Shown here in pieces: positions 43,352-52,055 of a stretch of 64,000 nucleotides of DNA. Source of the stretch: Nocardioides insulae DSM 17944 (GTDB taxonomy: Bacteria; Actinomycetota; Actinomycetes; Propionibacteriales; Nocardioidaceae); the NCBI RefSeq assembly GCF_000422825.1, contig NZ_KE383930.1, forward strand, positions 1 through 64,000. The letters run 5' to 3'. Within the stretch, counting starts at the first letter, position 1, and each line of letters begins with the position of its first letter. The notes beneath the pieces were generated by a model. It saw only the letters and a program-made list of their open reading frames with translations, searched no databases and was not told where the DNA came from. The position numbers were made by a program, and so were the translations under genes.

Positions 43352-45304
43352 TCACCAGATCCGGACGCGGTCGGCGGGGTCGAGCCAGAGACCGTCACCG
43401 GGCCGGGTGCCGAAGACCTCGTGGAACTCGTCGAGGTTGCGCACGATGTTGGCGCGGAACTCCGAGGGACTGTGCGGGTCGATGGTGAGGAACTGCTGCT
43501 CCTGCTCGAGGCGCCGCTTGGTGCGCCAGCAGTAGGCCCAGTTCATGAACAGCCGGCGACGGTCCTCCGCGCTCGCCTCGCCGCCGCAGGCGATCACGTA
43601 GGCGGTGTGGCCGATGGTGAGGCCGCCGAGGTCCCCGATGTTCTCCCCCACGGTGAGCGCGCCGTTGACCCGCTCGCCGGGCAGGTTGCGCGGCTCGAAC
43701 CCGTCGTACTGCTCGATCAGCGCCTTGGACTTGAGCTCGAAGGCGGCCTTGTCGTCGGGGGTCCACCAGTCGTTGAGATTGCCGGCCCCGTCGAACTGGG
43801 CACCCTGGTCATCGAAGCCGTGCCCGATCTCGTGGCCGATCACGGCGCCGATGCCGCCGTAGTTCTCCGCCGCGTCGGCGTCGGGGCTGAAGAAGGGGCG
43901 CTGCAGGATGCCGGCCGGGAAGCAGATCTCGTTGGTGCCGGGGTTGTAGTAGGCGTTGACCGTCTGCGGCAGCATGAACCACTCGTCGCGGTCGACCGGC
44001 GACCCGATCTTGTCGAGCTGCCGGTCGGTCTCGAAGGCGCTCGCCGCGAGGATGTTGCCCACCAGGTCGTCGGCGGAGAAGGAGAGAGCGGAGTAGTCGC
44101 GGAACTTCTCCGGGTAGCCGATCTTGGGGCGGAAGGTGGCCAGCTTGTCGTAGGCGCGCTGCTTGGTCTCCTCGGTCATCCAGTCGAGCTTCTCGATGGA
44201 GACGCGGTAGGCGGCCAGGAGGTTGGCGACCAACTCGTCCATCATCGCCTTCGAGCTCGGCGGGAAGTGGCGGGCGACGTATTCCCTACCGACGGCCTCG
44301 CCGATGGAACCCTCGACGAGGGAGACCCCGCGCTTCCACCTGGCGCGCAGCTCCGGGGTGCCGTTCAGGGTGCGGCCGTAGAAGTCGAAGTTGGTCTCGA
44401 CCAGGTCGTCGGTGAGGTAGGCGGCCGTGGCGCGCAGCACGTGGCTGCTCAGCCAGGCCCGCCACTGCTCGACCGGTGTCTCGGCGAGCACCGTCTCCAG
44501 GTGTGCGAAGAACGACGGCTGCCGCACGCACACCTCGGACATCAGCTCCTCGGCCGTGTGCCGGGCGCCCGACAGGTTGGTCGCATAGGCGGACCAGTCG
44601 AAGGAGGGGCACAGCTCGACCAGCTCGGCCAGGGTGGTGAGGTTGTAGGTCTTCTGCACGTCGCGGGTCTCCGCCCGCTCCCAGTGGCCGGCCGCGATCT
44701 TCGTGTCGAGGGCCAGGACGGTGGCCGCCTCGGCGGCGGGGTCGGCGATCCCGCCCAACTCGAGCAGCCGGGTCAGGTACGCGACGTACTTGTCCCGGAC
44801 CTCCGCGAACTTCTCCTCGCGGTAGTAGGACTCGTCGGGCAGGCCGAGCCCGCCCTGGACGAGGTTGAACAGGTAGCGGTCGGAGTCGCGGTCGTCGTTG
44901 TCGACGTAGGAGCCGAACAGGCCGTGCCCCCCGGTCCGCTCGAACTCCCCCAGGAACGCCGCCAGGTCCCGCACGTCGCGCAGCCCCGCGACCGCGTCCA
45001 GCAGCGGCCGCACCGGCTCCAGGCCGCGCGCGGCGATCGCCTCTGTGTCCATGAAGGAGGCGAACAGGTCGCCGATCTTCTGCGCCTCCGTGCCCGGCTC
45101 GGCGCCGGTGGCGGCCAACTCCTCGATGATCTCCCGGACCTGCTCCTCCGCCCGATCCGCAAGGACCACGAACGGGCCCCAACTGGACCGGTCGGACGGG
45201 ATCTCGGTCTCACGCAGCCAGGTGCCGTTGAGATGGCCGAACAGGTCGTCCTGCGGCCGGATGCTGTCGTCCATGCCGGGACGGGCGTCATCGAGGATCG
45301 TCAC
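43352..45304 (-). CDS. M13 (neprilysin-like) zinc metallopeptidase
   Basis: About 650 residues. The N-terminus (RPQDDLFGHLNGTWLRETEIPSDRS) is the standard start of bacterial PepO-type proteins. The zinc site is intact: VIGHEIGHGFDDQG supplies HExxH, and GENIGDLGGL gives the ENxxDxGG third ligand. There is no signal peptide, so it is a cytoplasmic oligopeptidase. Start is GTG at 45304, with a TACGCT box seven bases upstream; ATG 45334, two bases after the kinase stop, would allow coupled translation instead. It lies just after the sugar-acid operon. Confidence 0.93.
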   Translation of the reverse strand: MTILDDARPGMDDSIRPQDDLFGHLNGTWLRETEIPSDRSSWGPFVVLADRAEEQVREIIEELAATGAEPGTEAQKIGDLFASFMDTEAIAARGLEPVRPLLDAVAGLRDVRDLAAFLGEFERTGGHGLFGSYVDNDDRDSDRYLFNLVQGGLGLPDESYYREEKFAEVRDKYVAYLTRLLELGGIADPAAEAATVLALDTKIAAGHWERAETRDVQKTYNLTTLAELVELCPSFDWSAYATNLSGARHTAEELMSEVCVRQPSFFAHLETVLAETPVEQWRAWLSSHVLRATAAYLTDDLVETNFDFYGRTLNGTPELRARWKRGVSLVEGSIGEAVGREYVARHFPPSSKAMMDELVANLLAAYRVSIEKLDWMTEETKQRAYDKLATFRPKIGYPEKFRDYSALSFSADDLVGNILAASAFETDRQLDKIGSPVDRDEWFMLPQTVNAYYNPGTNEICFPAGILQRPFFSPDADAAENYGGIGAVIGHEIGHGFDDQGAQFDGAGNLNDWWTPDDKAAFELKSKALIEQYDGFEPRNLPGERVNGALTVGENIGDLGGLTIGHTAYVIACGGEASAEDRRRLFMNWAYCWRTKRRLEQEQQFLTIDPHSPSEFRANIVRNLDEFHEVFGTRPGDGLWLDPADRVRIW

Positions 45305-45311
45305 GGGCCCG

Positions 45312-45317
45312 AGCGTA
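45312..45317 (-). promoter_or_regulatory. -10 box of the M13 peptidase gene
   Basis: Reads TACGCT on the minus strand, seven bases before the GTG at 45304 and 20 bases after the kinase stop. Confidence 0.5.
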
Positions 45318-45336
45318 CTTGCCACCCCTGACATCG

Positions 45337-45915
45337 TCAGGAGATCCACTCGGCCAACGCGCTCAGGTCGGGATCGTCCTCGTTGTTGTCCACCACGATC
45401 CGCTCCGCCCCGGTCCAGGCACACGTGGGCGCTCCGGCGCCCCGCCAGAACTCCTCCCAGTGCGCCAACTTCCAGGTGTCGCGGCCGTACCCGCGCTCGG
45501 CCACCCGTCGTCGGACGGTCTCGCCGTCAGTGGCGACCTGCACCACGACCCGCCTGGCCGGCGGCCAAGCCCACCGCTGCGCCGCCTCGCGGAGGTACTC
45601 CGGGTCGTCCAGGAAGCGTCCGAACGGGGCGTCGACGACCACGGACGTCCCGACCCGCAGGTTGTCACCCACGGCGCGCAACAGCGCGGCGTACTCCAGC
45701 GGAAGGACCTGGTCGCGGTAGTAGGCGTTGTTGTCCCGATCATGCGGATCGTGGCCGGCCGCGGCCAGCAGCCGCTCGGTGAACTCGCCCGCGATCGTGT
45801 CCTTGTCCAGGTACGCCGCCCGGGAGCGGCGGGCCAGCTCTCTGCTCACCCGGCTCTTACCCGACCCGGCCGGACCGATGACCAGGTGAACGGTGGGGCG
45901 GGTCTGCTCACTCAT
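45337..45915 (-). CDS. P-loop (AAA_33-type) small-molecule kinase candidate
   Basis: 192 residues. The Walker A motif GPAGSGKS is at residues 13-20, followed by AYLDKDTIAGEF, a strand-Asp-Lys-Asp pattern seen in P-loop kinases of the gluconokinase/chloramphenicol-phosphotransferase kind, then VVVDAPFG as Walker B and an Arg-rich lid (VRRRVAERGYGRD). It overlaps the end of the MFS gene by eight bases, so its translation is tied to that of the permease. In this setting it may phosphorylate the imported sugar acid or its dehydrated product ahead of the aldolase; that is inference, as the family has very diverse substrates. Confidence 0.75.
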   Translation of the reverse strand: MSEQTRPTVHLVIGPAGSGKSRVSRELARRSRAAYLDKDTIAGEFTERLLAAAGHDPHDRDNNAYYRDQVLPLEYAALLRAVGDNLRVGTSVVVDAPFGRFLDDPEYLREAAQRWAWPPARRVVVQVATDGETVRRRVAERGYGRDTWKLAHWEEFWRGAGAPTCAWTGAERIVVDNNEDDPDLSALAEWIS

Positions 45916-47236
45916 CCGGCGCACTCGTGGGCATCCGGACGAAGGCGCCGTAGGAGATCGCGCCCACCACGAGCAGGGCGCCACCGATCAGGAAGACCAT
46001 CGTGTAGCTGCCGCCGGTGGCGTCGAGCAGGGCACCGGTGACCACGGGTGCGCAGGCGGCGCCGAGGAATCCACCGAAGTTCTGGATGGCCCCCAGCGAG
46101 GCGACCTGGTTGGGCGGAGCCACGTCGGAGGCCAGCGTCCAGATCACGCCGATCGGGACCTGCGAGAAGAAGTAGCCCAGGCAGAGCAGGACGATGTTCA
46201 GCACGGTGTTGTCGATGTAGGCGACCGGCAGCACCGAGAGGGCGGCCAGCAGGGCACCGCCGACGATCGGGATCTTCCGGGCCGACAGCACCGGGAGGCC
46301 ACGCAGCACCAGCGATCGGGAGACCGAACCGCCCACCAGGACACCCAGGATGCCGCACAGGTAGGGCAGGGCAGCGACCCAGCCGGCCTCGGTCAGGGAG
46401 AACCCCCGGTCGTCCTCGAGGTAGCTCGGGAGCCAGGTGAGGTAGACCCACACGGTGTAGAAGATGCCGAAGGCGCCCACCACCATGAACCAGGTGTTCG
46501 GCACCCGCAACAGACTCAGCCAGACGCGGCCCGAGGACCCCTCGCTCGCGGCCTCACCCTCACGCTCCAGGGCGAGCTCGTCGGCGCCCTTGATCGCCAT
46601 TTCCTCGTCCCGGGTGGGGTCGCGGTAACTCGCCAGCCACAGTGCCACGATGACCAGTCCGAGCACGCCGACGGTGATGAACATGCCGCGCCAGCCGAAG
46701 GCCACGATCAGGAAGGTCAGCAGCGGGGGCGCGATGGCGTTGGCGATCTGCGAGCCGGTGTTGATCAGGGAGATCGGGATCGATCGCTCGTCCTTGGCGA
46801 ACCAGCGCTGCGAGACCTTCAGCCCGGAGGTGAAGAACGGCGACTCCGCGACGCCGAGCGCAACGCGGGCGGCGTACATGGGGCCGAAACTGCGGGTGAG
46901 CGCAGTGAGCACGGTGACGACCGACCAGGCACCTGCCGCCCATGCGTACATCCGCTTCGGACCGAAGCGGTCCACCAGATAGCCGGCGGGGAGGTTCGCG
47001 ATCGCATAGGGCCACGAGAACGCCGACAGCAGCAGGCCCATCTGGGTGTTGGAGAGCCCGAGGTCCTCGGAGATGGTGGTGTTGCCCACGCTCAGGGTGC
47101 TGCGGTCCAGGTAGTTCACGATGCCGCCGAGGACGAGCAGCGCGACGAAGAGCCAGCGGGTGCGGCGCAGCGCGGAGGTGAGTCCGGTGCCGGTGGTGCG
47201 CGGCGGGTCCTGCACCGGGGTGACGGGGTTGCTCAT
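45908..47236 (-). CDS. MFS transporter, anion:cation symporter (hexuronate/aldonate) type
   Basis: A 442-residue, 12-helix permease. Early segments NYLDRSTLSVGNTTISEDLGLSNTQMGLLLSAFSWPYAIANLPAGYLVDRFGPKRMY and GVAESPFFTSGLKVSQRWFAKDER are characteristic of the ACS family, which imports hexuronates, galactonate, glucarate and similar sugar acids with protons. Start ATG has GGAG upstream. It lies 57 bases after the KDPG aldolase gene and overlaps the kinase gene; the operon faces its DeoR regulator. The likely job is uptake of a sugar acid that ends in a 2-keto-3-deoxy-6-phospho-aldonate. Confidence 0.9.
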   Translation of the reverse strand: MSNPVTPVQDPPRTTGTGLTSALRRTRWLFVALLVLGGIVNYLDRSTLSVGNTTISEDLGLSNTQMGLLLSAFSWPYAIANLPAGYLVDRFGPKRMYAWAAGAWSVVTVLTALTRSFGPMYAARVALGVAESPFFTSGLKVSQRWFAKDERSIPISLINTGSQIANAIAPPLLTFLIVAFGWRGMFITVGVLGLVIVALWLASYRDPTRDEEMAIKGADELALEREGEAASEGSSGRVWLSLLRVPNTWFMVVGAFGIFYTVWVYLTWLPSYLEDDRGFSLTEAGWVAALPYLCGILGVLVGGSVSRSLVLRGLPVLSARKIPIVGGALLAALSVLPVAYIDNTVLNIVLLCLGYFFSQVPIGVIWTLASDVAPPNQVASLGAIQNFGGFLGAACAPVVTGALLDATGGSYTMVFLIGGALLVVGAISYGAFVRMPTSAPDE

Positions 47237-47293
47237 GGTTCTCCAGAATTCGGCACGCCGACGGTGAGGCCGGCGCGATGGACGAATGGTCTC

Positions 47294-47941
47294 TCAGACC
47301 GCCCGGGCCTCGTCCAATCGAGCGAGGAACCGGGCCGCGGCCAGGGTGATGGGGGCGGGCTCGTAGTCGGGTCCACCGGCCTTGGTGATGGCACTGGCCA
47401 TGCCGACCGCCGAGGCCCCGGCGGCCACCCACTGGCCGACGTTGTCGGGCGAGACACCGCCGGTGGGGCAGACGGGGATGTGGGCGAGCGGCGCCAGGAT
47501 GGAGGAGAGGTACGCCGGACCGTGCACCTCGGCCGGGAAGAGCTTGACCAGATCCGCGCCGCTGCGCGCGCTGGCGAGCACCTCGCTGGGCGTGAAGGCG
47601 CCACCGAGGGCCGCGACGTCGGCCTCCCGGGCCGCCGCCATCACGTCGGGCGCGACGTGCGGGGTGACCAGGAGTCCGGCCCCGGAGTCGACCGAGCGCC
47701 GCGCGGCCTCCTCGTCGAGCACCGTTCCGGCCCCGACGAGCACGTCGTCCCCGAACTCCTTGCTCAGCCTGCTGATCGCGCCGAGGGCGTCCGGCACGGT
47801 CAGCGGGATCTCCAGGACCCGGATGCCGCCCTCCACCGCCGCGCGCGCGACGGTCTCGGCCGCGCCGGCCGACTCCATCCGGAGGATCAGCACGGCTCCC
47901 GCGTCGTGGATCAGGTCAACAGCGGCCTTCTTCGTGTGCAC
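47294..47941 (-). CDS. eda: KDPG/KHG-type 2-keto-3-deoxy-6-phosphogluconate aldolase
   Basis: A 215-residue class I aldolase. Glu44 (LEIPLT) and the Schiff-base Lys133 (LVKLFPAE) are present with VGAGTVLD, LLVTPHVAPDV, LGGAFTPSE and CPTGGVSPDN in order. It cleaves KDPG or a close analogue to pyruvate and a three-carbon product. Start is taken as GTG 47941: TATCTT is exactly six bases upstream and TTCATA 17 bases before that, a good leaderless promoter. A longer reading from ATG 47971 would begin inside the operator. First gene of the sugar-acid operon. Confidence 0.9.
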   Translation of the reverse strand: MHTKKAAVDLIHDAGAVLILRMESAGAAETVARAAVEGGIRVLEIPLTVPDALGAISRLSKEFGDDVLVGAGTVLDEEAARRSVDSGAGLLVTPHVAPDVMAAAREADVAALGGAFTPSEVLASARSGADLVKLFPAEVHGPAYLSSILAPLAHIPVCPTGGVSPDNVGQWVAAGASAVGMASAITKAGGPDYEPAPITLAAARFLARLDEARAV

Positions 47942-47947
47942 GCGGGG

Positions 47948-47976
47948 AAGATACACGATCGTTTCACACATATGAA
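47948..47976 (-). promoter_or_regulatory. promoter of the sugar-acid operon
   Basis: Minus strand -35 TTCATA (47971-47976), 17-base spacer, -10 TATCTT (47948-47953), then six bases and the GTG start at 47941. The -35 lies within the left arm of the palindrome. Confidence 0.65.
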
Positions 47977-47997
47977 CATTCGGTGTTCATATGTGTG
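47965..47997. promoter_or_regulatory. 33-bp palindromic operator of the DeoR regulator
   Basis: CACACATATGAACA (47965-47978) and TGTTCATATGTGTG (47984-47997) form a perfect 14-bp inverted repeat around a 5-base TTCGG centre. It lies between the divergent aldolase operon and DeoR gene, covers the operon -35, and is 48 bases upstream of the regulator start. Confidence 0.75.
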
Positions 47998-48044
47998 ATC
48001 CCGAGCGGCGGGCGAGGTATCCTCCGTGCGCCGAGAGGAGCACC

Positions 48045-48827
48045 GTGTCCCCCCAGATCCCCGCCCAGCGCCGAGAGCGCCTGCTCAGTCTGCTCCGGCG
48101 CGACGGGGCGGCCTCCACCCGCGCATTGCAGGAGGCGCTCGGCGTCTCCCATATGACGGTGCGGCGCGACATCGCCCACCTCCAGGAAGAGGGCCTGGTC
48201 GAACCTGTGCCGGGCGGGGTTCGCCCGACCAGCGGCGCCGGACAGCAGCCGCCGTCCGCGCGGCGGCAGCGGGCCGGCCTGGAGGTCGCGCGCAAGGAGG
48301 CCATCGCCGCCCGAGCCGCGGCGCTGGTCCAGGACGGGATGGCCCTCTATCTCGACGCGGGCACCACCTGCGAGGCCCTCGTGCCCCACCTGGCCCGGCA
48401 CCGGCGACTGACCGTGGTCACCAACGACTTCTGGTCCGCCATCGCGCTGCTCGAGCACCCCCATCTGGAGACGATCCACGTCGGGGGCCGGGTCGACACC
48501 GACAGCGCATCCTCCTGCGGCGCCCTCTCGATGAGCATCGCGCGCGCGATGCGCCTGGACCTGTTCTTCCTCAGCACCGGCGCCTGGAGCGTGGAGGGTG
48601 GCATCACCGCCCCGAGCGCGGACCGCCGTGCGCTCAAACAGCAGGTGCACGACTCGAGCACGGTCACGGCGCTCGTCGCCGACAGCACCAAGTACGGCGC
48701 ACACGCGCCGTACCACGTCTTCGACCTGGACGAGATCGACGCGGTCATCACCGACGAGGACCTCGGTCCGGAGGCCAGGGCCCAACTCGCGGCGCGCGAC
48801 CTGGCCCTGCACATCGCGGAGACCTGA
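48045..48827 (+). CDS. DeoR/GlpR-type transcriptional regulator
   Basis: A 260-residue regulator. The N-terminal helix-turn-helix is RRERLLSLLRRDGAASTRALQEALGVSHMTVRRDIAHLQEEG; the C-terminal DeoR sensor domain has the sugar-phosphate motifs LYLDAGTTCEAL, LTVVTNDFWSAIALLEHP, HVGGRVDTDSAS and VALVADSTKYG-like VTALVADSTKYG. GTG 48045 is chosen, with GAGAGGAG upstream; a longer in-frame reading would begin within the operator. It very probably represses the divergent aldolase, permease and kinase operon until a phosphorylated sugar acid appears. Confidence 0.9.
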   Translation: MSPQIPAQRRERLLSLLRRDGAASTRALQEALGVSHMTVRRDIAHLQEEGLVEPVPGGVRPTSGAGQQPPSARRQRAGLEVARKEAIAARAAALVQDGMALYLDAGTTCEALVPHLARHRRLTVVTNDFWSAIALLEHPHLETIHVGGRVDTDSASSCGALSMSIARAMRLDLFFLSTGAWSVEGGITAPSADRRALKQQVHDSSTVTALVADSTKYGAHAPYHVFDLDEIDAVITDEDLGPEARAQLAARDLALHIAET

Positions 48828-48851
48828 CCGGCAGATCCCCCGGCCGCACGA

Positions 48852-50192
48852 TCAGCCGGGCTCGACGATGCGGGCCATCTCGAAGTGCATGGGGTCGGTG
48901 TACTGCCAGTCGCCACCCCAGGCGAAGCCCCACTTCTTGAACGTCGAGACGACCTGCGGGTGCATGTCCCCGGGGATGCCCCGGCCGTTGGTGCTGACGT
49001 TGATGTCCAGGGCCGTGCCGAAGGCGTGGTTGGACAGGGTGGTGGTGCCGGCGATGAAGCGCGGGTAGTAGCAGCCGGCGTAGTCGTCGGGCCGGATCTC
49101 GGAGGCCAACCCCAGGTCGACGATCTCCTGCAGGGCGGCACGCAACTGCGGCATCAGCGCCTTGTTGCAGGTGACCGATCCGAGGATCGGCACCTGCTCG
49201 GTGCTGATGTGGCTCGACACCCAGGCGGGATCGGGCGTGACGGCGCCACCGGAGACGGTGTAGGTGTAGTGCCCGACGGCGTCGGCCACCGAACCGACCA
49301 CCACGGCGGTCTGGACGGCGTCGACGTCGAGCCCCTCGCGGGCGACCACGTCGAGCCGCTGGACCGAGACGCCGTCCCCCACCAGATCGGTGATCGGGGG
49401 AACCACCCGGTCGGGCGCCGTACGCATGGTGGAGATGAGCAGGGCGTTGCCCTCGGGCATGCCCATCTCCTCGCCCCAACGCGGGTTGACCGCGGCGTCC
49501 ACGGCGCCCTCGATCTGGGGAGCGAAGGCGCCGACATGGAGCGACTCGGCGTCGTCGCCCGTACCCAACTGGACGAACCCTTCCCCGTCCACGGGCAGTG
49601 TCTTGCGGAGTTGGTCGCTCACCGCGACCTCGCCCCCCGCGACCCGGGTCCAGATCTCCTGGACGTCGGCGGAGGCCAGCGGGGTGAAGTTGCGGTACGT
49701 CGACGGCTCGGCCGCCACCACGGTGAGCATCTGCTCCTCCACCGCGAGCTGGGCGAGCGAGATCTGCTCGACCTGACTGACCCCCTTGGTGCGGGTGATC
49801 TGCTCGACCAGATCGTCCTCGATGGTGTCGGGTGAGGTGACCAGGATGTCGGCCGCGACCAGCCGGCCCGAGCGTGGTCCGGGCGGGTCGACCGCGTGGT
49901 CGGGGTCGGCCACGGTCGACGTGCTCGCGCCGGACGGGTCCGCAGCACCCGATGCACTGGTGGACGCGGAGGGCGACGTGGAGCCCGTCTGGGAGGTCGG
50001 GTCGGACGGTGAGGTGGAGGGTGTCGCCGAGGTCGTCGAAGGCGAGGTCGCCGGCGTCGAGGCGCCGTCCGCGGAGTCGCTGCCCGAGGAGGAACCGGCG
50101 CCTCCGCACCCGGCCATGGCCGCGACCACCGCCGTCATCGCCACGGCCGGCAGCCACCGCCGTGTGATCCGACTCGTCCTCGACAACGACAT
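48852..50192 (-). CDS. M15-family peptidase lipoprotein with N-terminal MacB-like region
   Basis: A 446-residue exported lipoprotein: lipobox ending MAGC (Cys29), then a Ser/Thr/Pro-rich linker to about residue 110. Residues about 115-250 (ILVTSPDTIEDDLVEQI, LTVVAAEPSTYRNFTPL, EVAVSDQLRKTLPV) recall the periplasmic core of MacB/FtsX-type permeases. The C-terminal M15 (D-Ala-D-Ala carboxypeptidase-like) domain has SNHAFGTALDINV and the zinc-ligand end WQYTDPMHFEM. It probably trims peptidoglycan peptides outside the membrane. Start ATG 50192 follows GGGAGG. The metal ligands look complete, so it should be active. Confidence 0.83.
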   Translation of the reverse strand: MSLSRTSRITRRWLPAVAMTAVVAAMAGCGGAGSSSGSDSADGASTPATSPSTTSATPSTSPSDPTSQTGSTSPSASTSASGAADPSGASTSTVADPDHAVDPPGPRSGRLVAADILVTSPDTIEDDLVEQITRTKGVSQVEQISLAQLAVEEQMLTVVAAEPSTYRNFTPLASADVQEIWTRVAGGEVAVSDQLRKTLPVDGEGFVQLGTGDDAESLHVGAFAPQIEGAVDAAVNPRWGEEMGMPEGNALLISTMRTAPDRVVPPITDLVGDGVSVQRLDVVAREGLDVDAVQTAVVVGSVADAVGHYTYTVSGGAVTPDPAWVSSHISTEQVPILGSVTCNKALMPQLRAALQEIVDLGLASEIRPDDYAGCYYPRFIAGTTTLSNHAFGTALDINVSTNGRGIPGDMHPQVVSTFKKWGFAWGGDWQYTDPMHFEMARIVEPG

Positions 50193-50290
50193 CGACCTCC
50201 CCCGGCGCACAGCGTAGACAGAGAGGTGATGAACCTGCGGATCCGCCCGCTCCACACACCGAATCCGGGGCATCGGGTCTCGGCTCGGTC

Positions 50291-51232
50291 TCAGGCGCTG
50301 AGCCGGGCGGCCCGGTACTGCTGCGGACTGACGCCGTGGACGCGCTTGAACGCGGCGCTCAACGAGAACGGCGTCGCGTAGCCCACCCGGTGGGCGATCG
50401 AGGCGACGGTGGCGTCCGAAGCACACAGCAGGTCGGCCGCCAGCGCCAACCGCCAGCCGGCGAGATAGGTCATCGGCGGCTCGCCCAGCAGTGCCGTGAA
50501 CCGTCGGCCGAGTGCCGCCCGTGACACTCCCGCCTCAGCGGCTAGCTGGTCGACGGTCCACGCCCGTGCGACGTCCTTGTGCAGGAGGGACAGGGCCGCG
50601 CCAACGGCGGGGTCCTGATGCGCGCGGTACCAACCCGGCGCACGCTCCTCGCGTCCGGCGAACCAGGTACGCAGCGTCGAGATCAGGAGCACGTCGAGCA
50701 ACCGGTCGAGCAGAGCCCTCTGGCCCGGCGCCTCGACGGGCAGCTGAGCGGCGATGACCTCGAGCAGCGAGGTCTCCGCCTCGTCGTTCCCGAGCAGCAC
50801 GAGGTGCGGGAGTGCCGAGAGCAGTGGCCTGCTCGCCTCGCCCTCGCCCTCGTAGGTTCCGATCAGCAGCTCACACTCGCCGTCCGAGTGCCCCCAGGTT
50901 CGGATGCCCAGGGACCATTCGTCCCACAGTGCGCGACCGTCCTCCGCACTGGTGCAGCGTCCGCCGGGGAGAACCAACACGTCCGGCGGGAGGCCGGGCC
51001 GGTCCGCGACGGTGTAGTGGTCGGGGCCGCGGACCACCGCGACACTCCCCCGGCCCAGCCGCCGGGGCGTCGCGTCCTGCCCGGTCAACCACGCCTCGCC
51101 TCGAAGGACGGCGAGCACCGACAGCGGGGCTTCGTCCTCGACCCGGACGGACCACGGCGGGTCCAACAGGGCGCGCAGCATGAACGCCCCGCGGGCCCGA
51201 GGGCCGTCGAGCAGGGCGTCCAGCATGTCCAC
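50291..51232 (-). CDS. AraC-family transcriptional regulator
   Basis: About 313 residues. An N-terminal cupin-like sensor (PLSVLAVLRGEAWLTG, RLGRGSVAVVRGPDHYTVAD) precedes a C-terminal double helix-turn-helix (WTVDQLAAEAGVSRAALGRRFTALLGEPPMTYLAGWRLALAADLL and VASIAHRVGYATPFSLSAAFKRVHGVSPQQYR). GTG 51232 has a TACCCT box seven bases upstream; GTG/ATG codons at 51256 and 51226 are alternatives. The adjacent upstream gene on the same strand encodes a DUF1772 membrane protein that it may control, a common pairing. Confidence 0.88.
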   Translation of the reverse strand: MDMLDALLDGPRARGAFMLRALLDPPWSVRVEDEAPLSVLAVLRGEAWLTGQDATPRRLGRGSVAVVRGPDHYTVADRPGLPPDVLVLPGGRCTSAEDGRALWDEWSLGIRTWGHSDGECELLIGTYEGEGEASRPLLSALPHLVLLGNDEAETSLLEVIAAQLPVEAPGQRALLDRLLDVLLISTLRTWFAGREERAPGWYRAHQDPAVGAALSLLHKDVARAWTVDQLAAEAGVSRAALGRRFTALLGEPPMTYLAGWRLALAADLLCASDATVASIAHRVGYATPFSLSAAFKRVHGVSPQQYRAARLSA

Positions 51233-51341
51233 CTGATTCAGGGTAGTCGCGAGCATCGCCCACGGTCCCTACCGAGAGCGAGCCGCCCCGGCGGCGGAGA
51301 GGTGGCCCCGGACCACTCCGTCGCCGATGCTCGGTCGGGGA

Positions 51342-51839
51342 TCAGGAGGCTGAGCCGGCCTGGAACAGTGCCCAGCACAGGGCGGCGAGCGAGCCGACCG
51401 AGGTCACCGTGCGGACGACGTTCCACGGCATCCACCGGTCCTCGAAGCGGGCACGGAGACCCGCGGCGTCCAGCATCGCGGGGGCGGACTCCTGGACCGC
51501 CCGGTTGAGCGGCAGGTGGATCACGACGGTGAGGCCGACGGTGAGGGCGATCAGCAACAGCGCGAGCGCCAGCCACGGCAGGGTTTCGCCGCCGTCGGGG
51601 AGGTGGAGCAGCAGTGCGGCCAGGGTCAAGACCGGACTCCCCAGGAACGTGACCCCCATCCAAGGGTTCGCTATCGCCAGGTCGATGCGCTGGAAGGCGG
51701 TCAGGAAGCCGCGATCATCGAGCGTCCTGAGCCCGGGCATCACCGAGTGGGCGAAGGAGAACACCAGACCCGCGACCATCCCGGTCGCTAGGACAGCGCC
51801 CAGGAGCGTCGCAGTGGCAAGAATCGTGGTCGCGCTCAT
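51342..51839 (-). CDS. DUF1772 (anthrone oxygenase-like) membrane protein
   Basis: A 165-residue protein with four hydrophobic helices (about 4-27, 52-70, 80-100 and 142-160). Features such as GMVAGLVFSFAHSVMPGLRTLDDRGFLTAFQRID and VVIHLPLNRAVQ match DUF1772, a family that includes fungal anthrone oxygenases but is mostly unassigned in bacteria. The ATG 51839 start gives a helix at the very N-terminus. It lies 109 bases upstream of the AraC-type gene. Confidence 0.82.
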   Translation of the reverse strand: MSATTILATATLLGAVLATGMVAGLVFSFAHSVMPGLRTLDDRGFLTAFQRIDLAIANPWMGVTFLGSPVLTLAALLLHLPDGGETLPWLALALLLIALTVGLTVVIHLPLNRAVQESAPAMLDAAGLRARFEDRWMPWNVVRTVTSVGSLAALCWALFQAGSAS

Positions 51840-51966
51840 TGTCACGATGCTCTCACTGCGAGCGAGCGTACGGCCATGGCACGCACGCTCGCCGACATAC
51901 GCAGGGCGCTCACTCGTGGCGGTGATCCGCACTTCTACGTCAACGCACCACTCCGTCCCGCCGGCT

Positions 51967-51998
51967 CGACATCGGACCGGATCGACATCGGACCGGAT
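51967..51998. repeat. 16-bp tandem duplication
   Basis: The 16-base unit CGACATCGGACCGGAT occurs twice in direct succession and a third partial copy (CGACC) follows. It lies in the gap between the DUF1772 start and the TetR stop. Confidence 0.8.
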
Positions 51999-52055
51999 CG
52001 ACCCGGCACCGAGGTGAGGTCCGGTGCCGAGGCCGCAGGCGGGTGCCCGAGGAGG

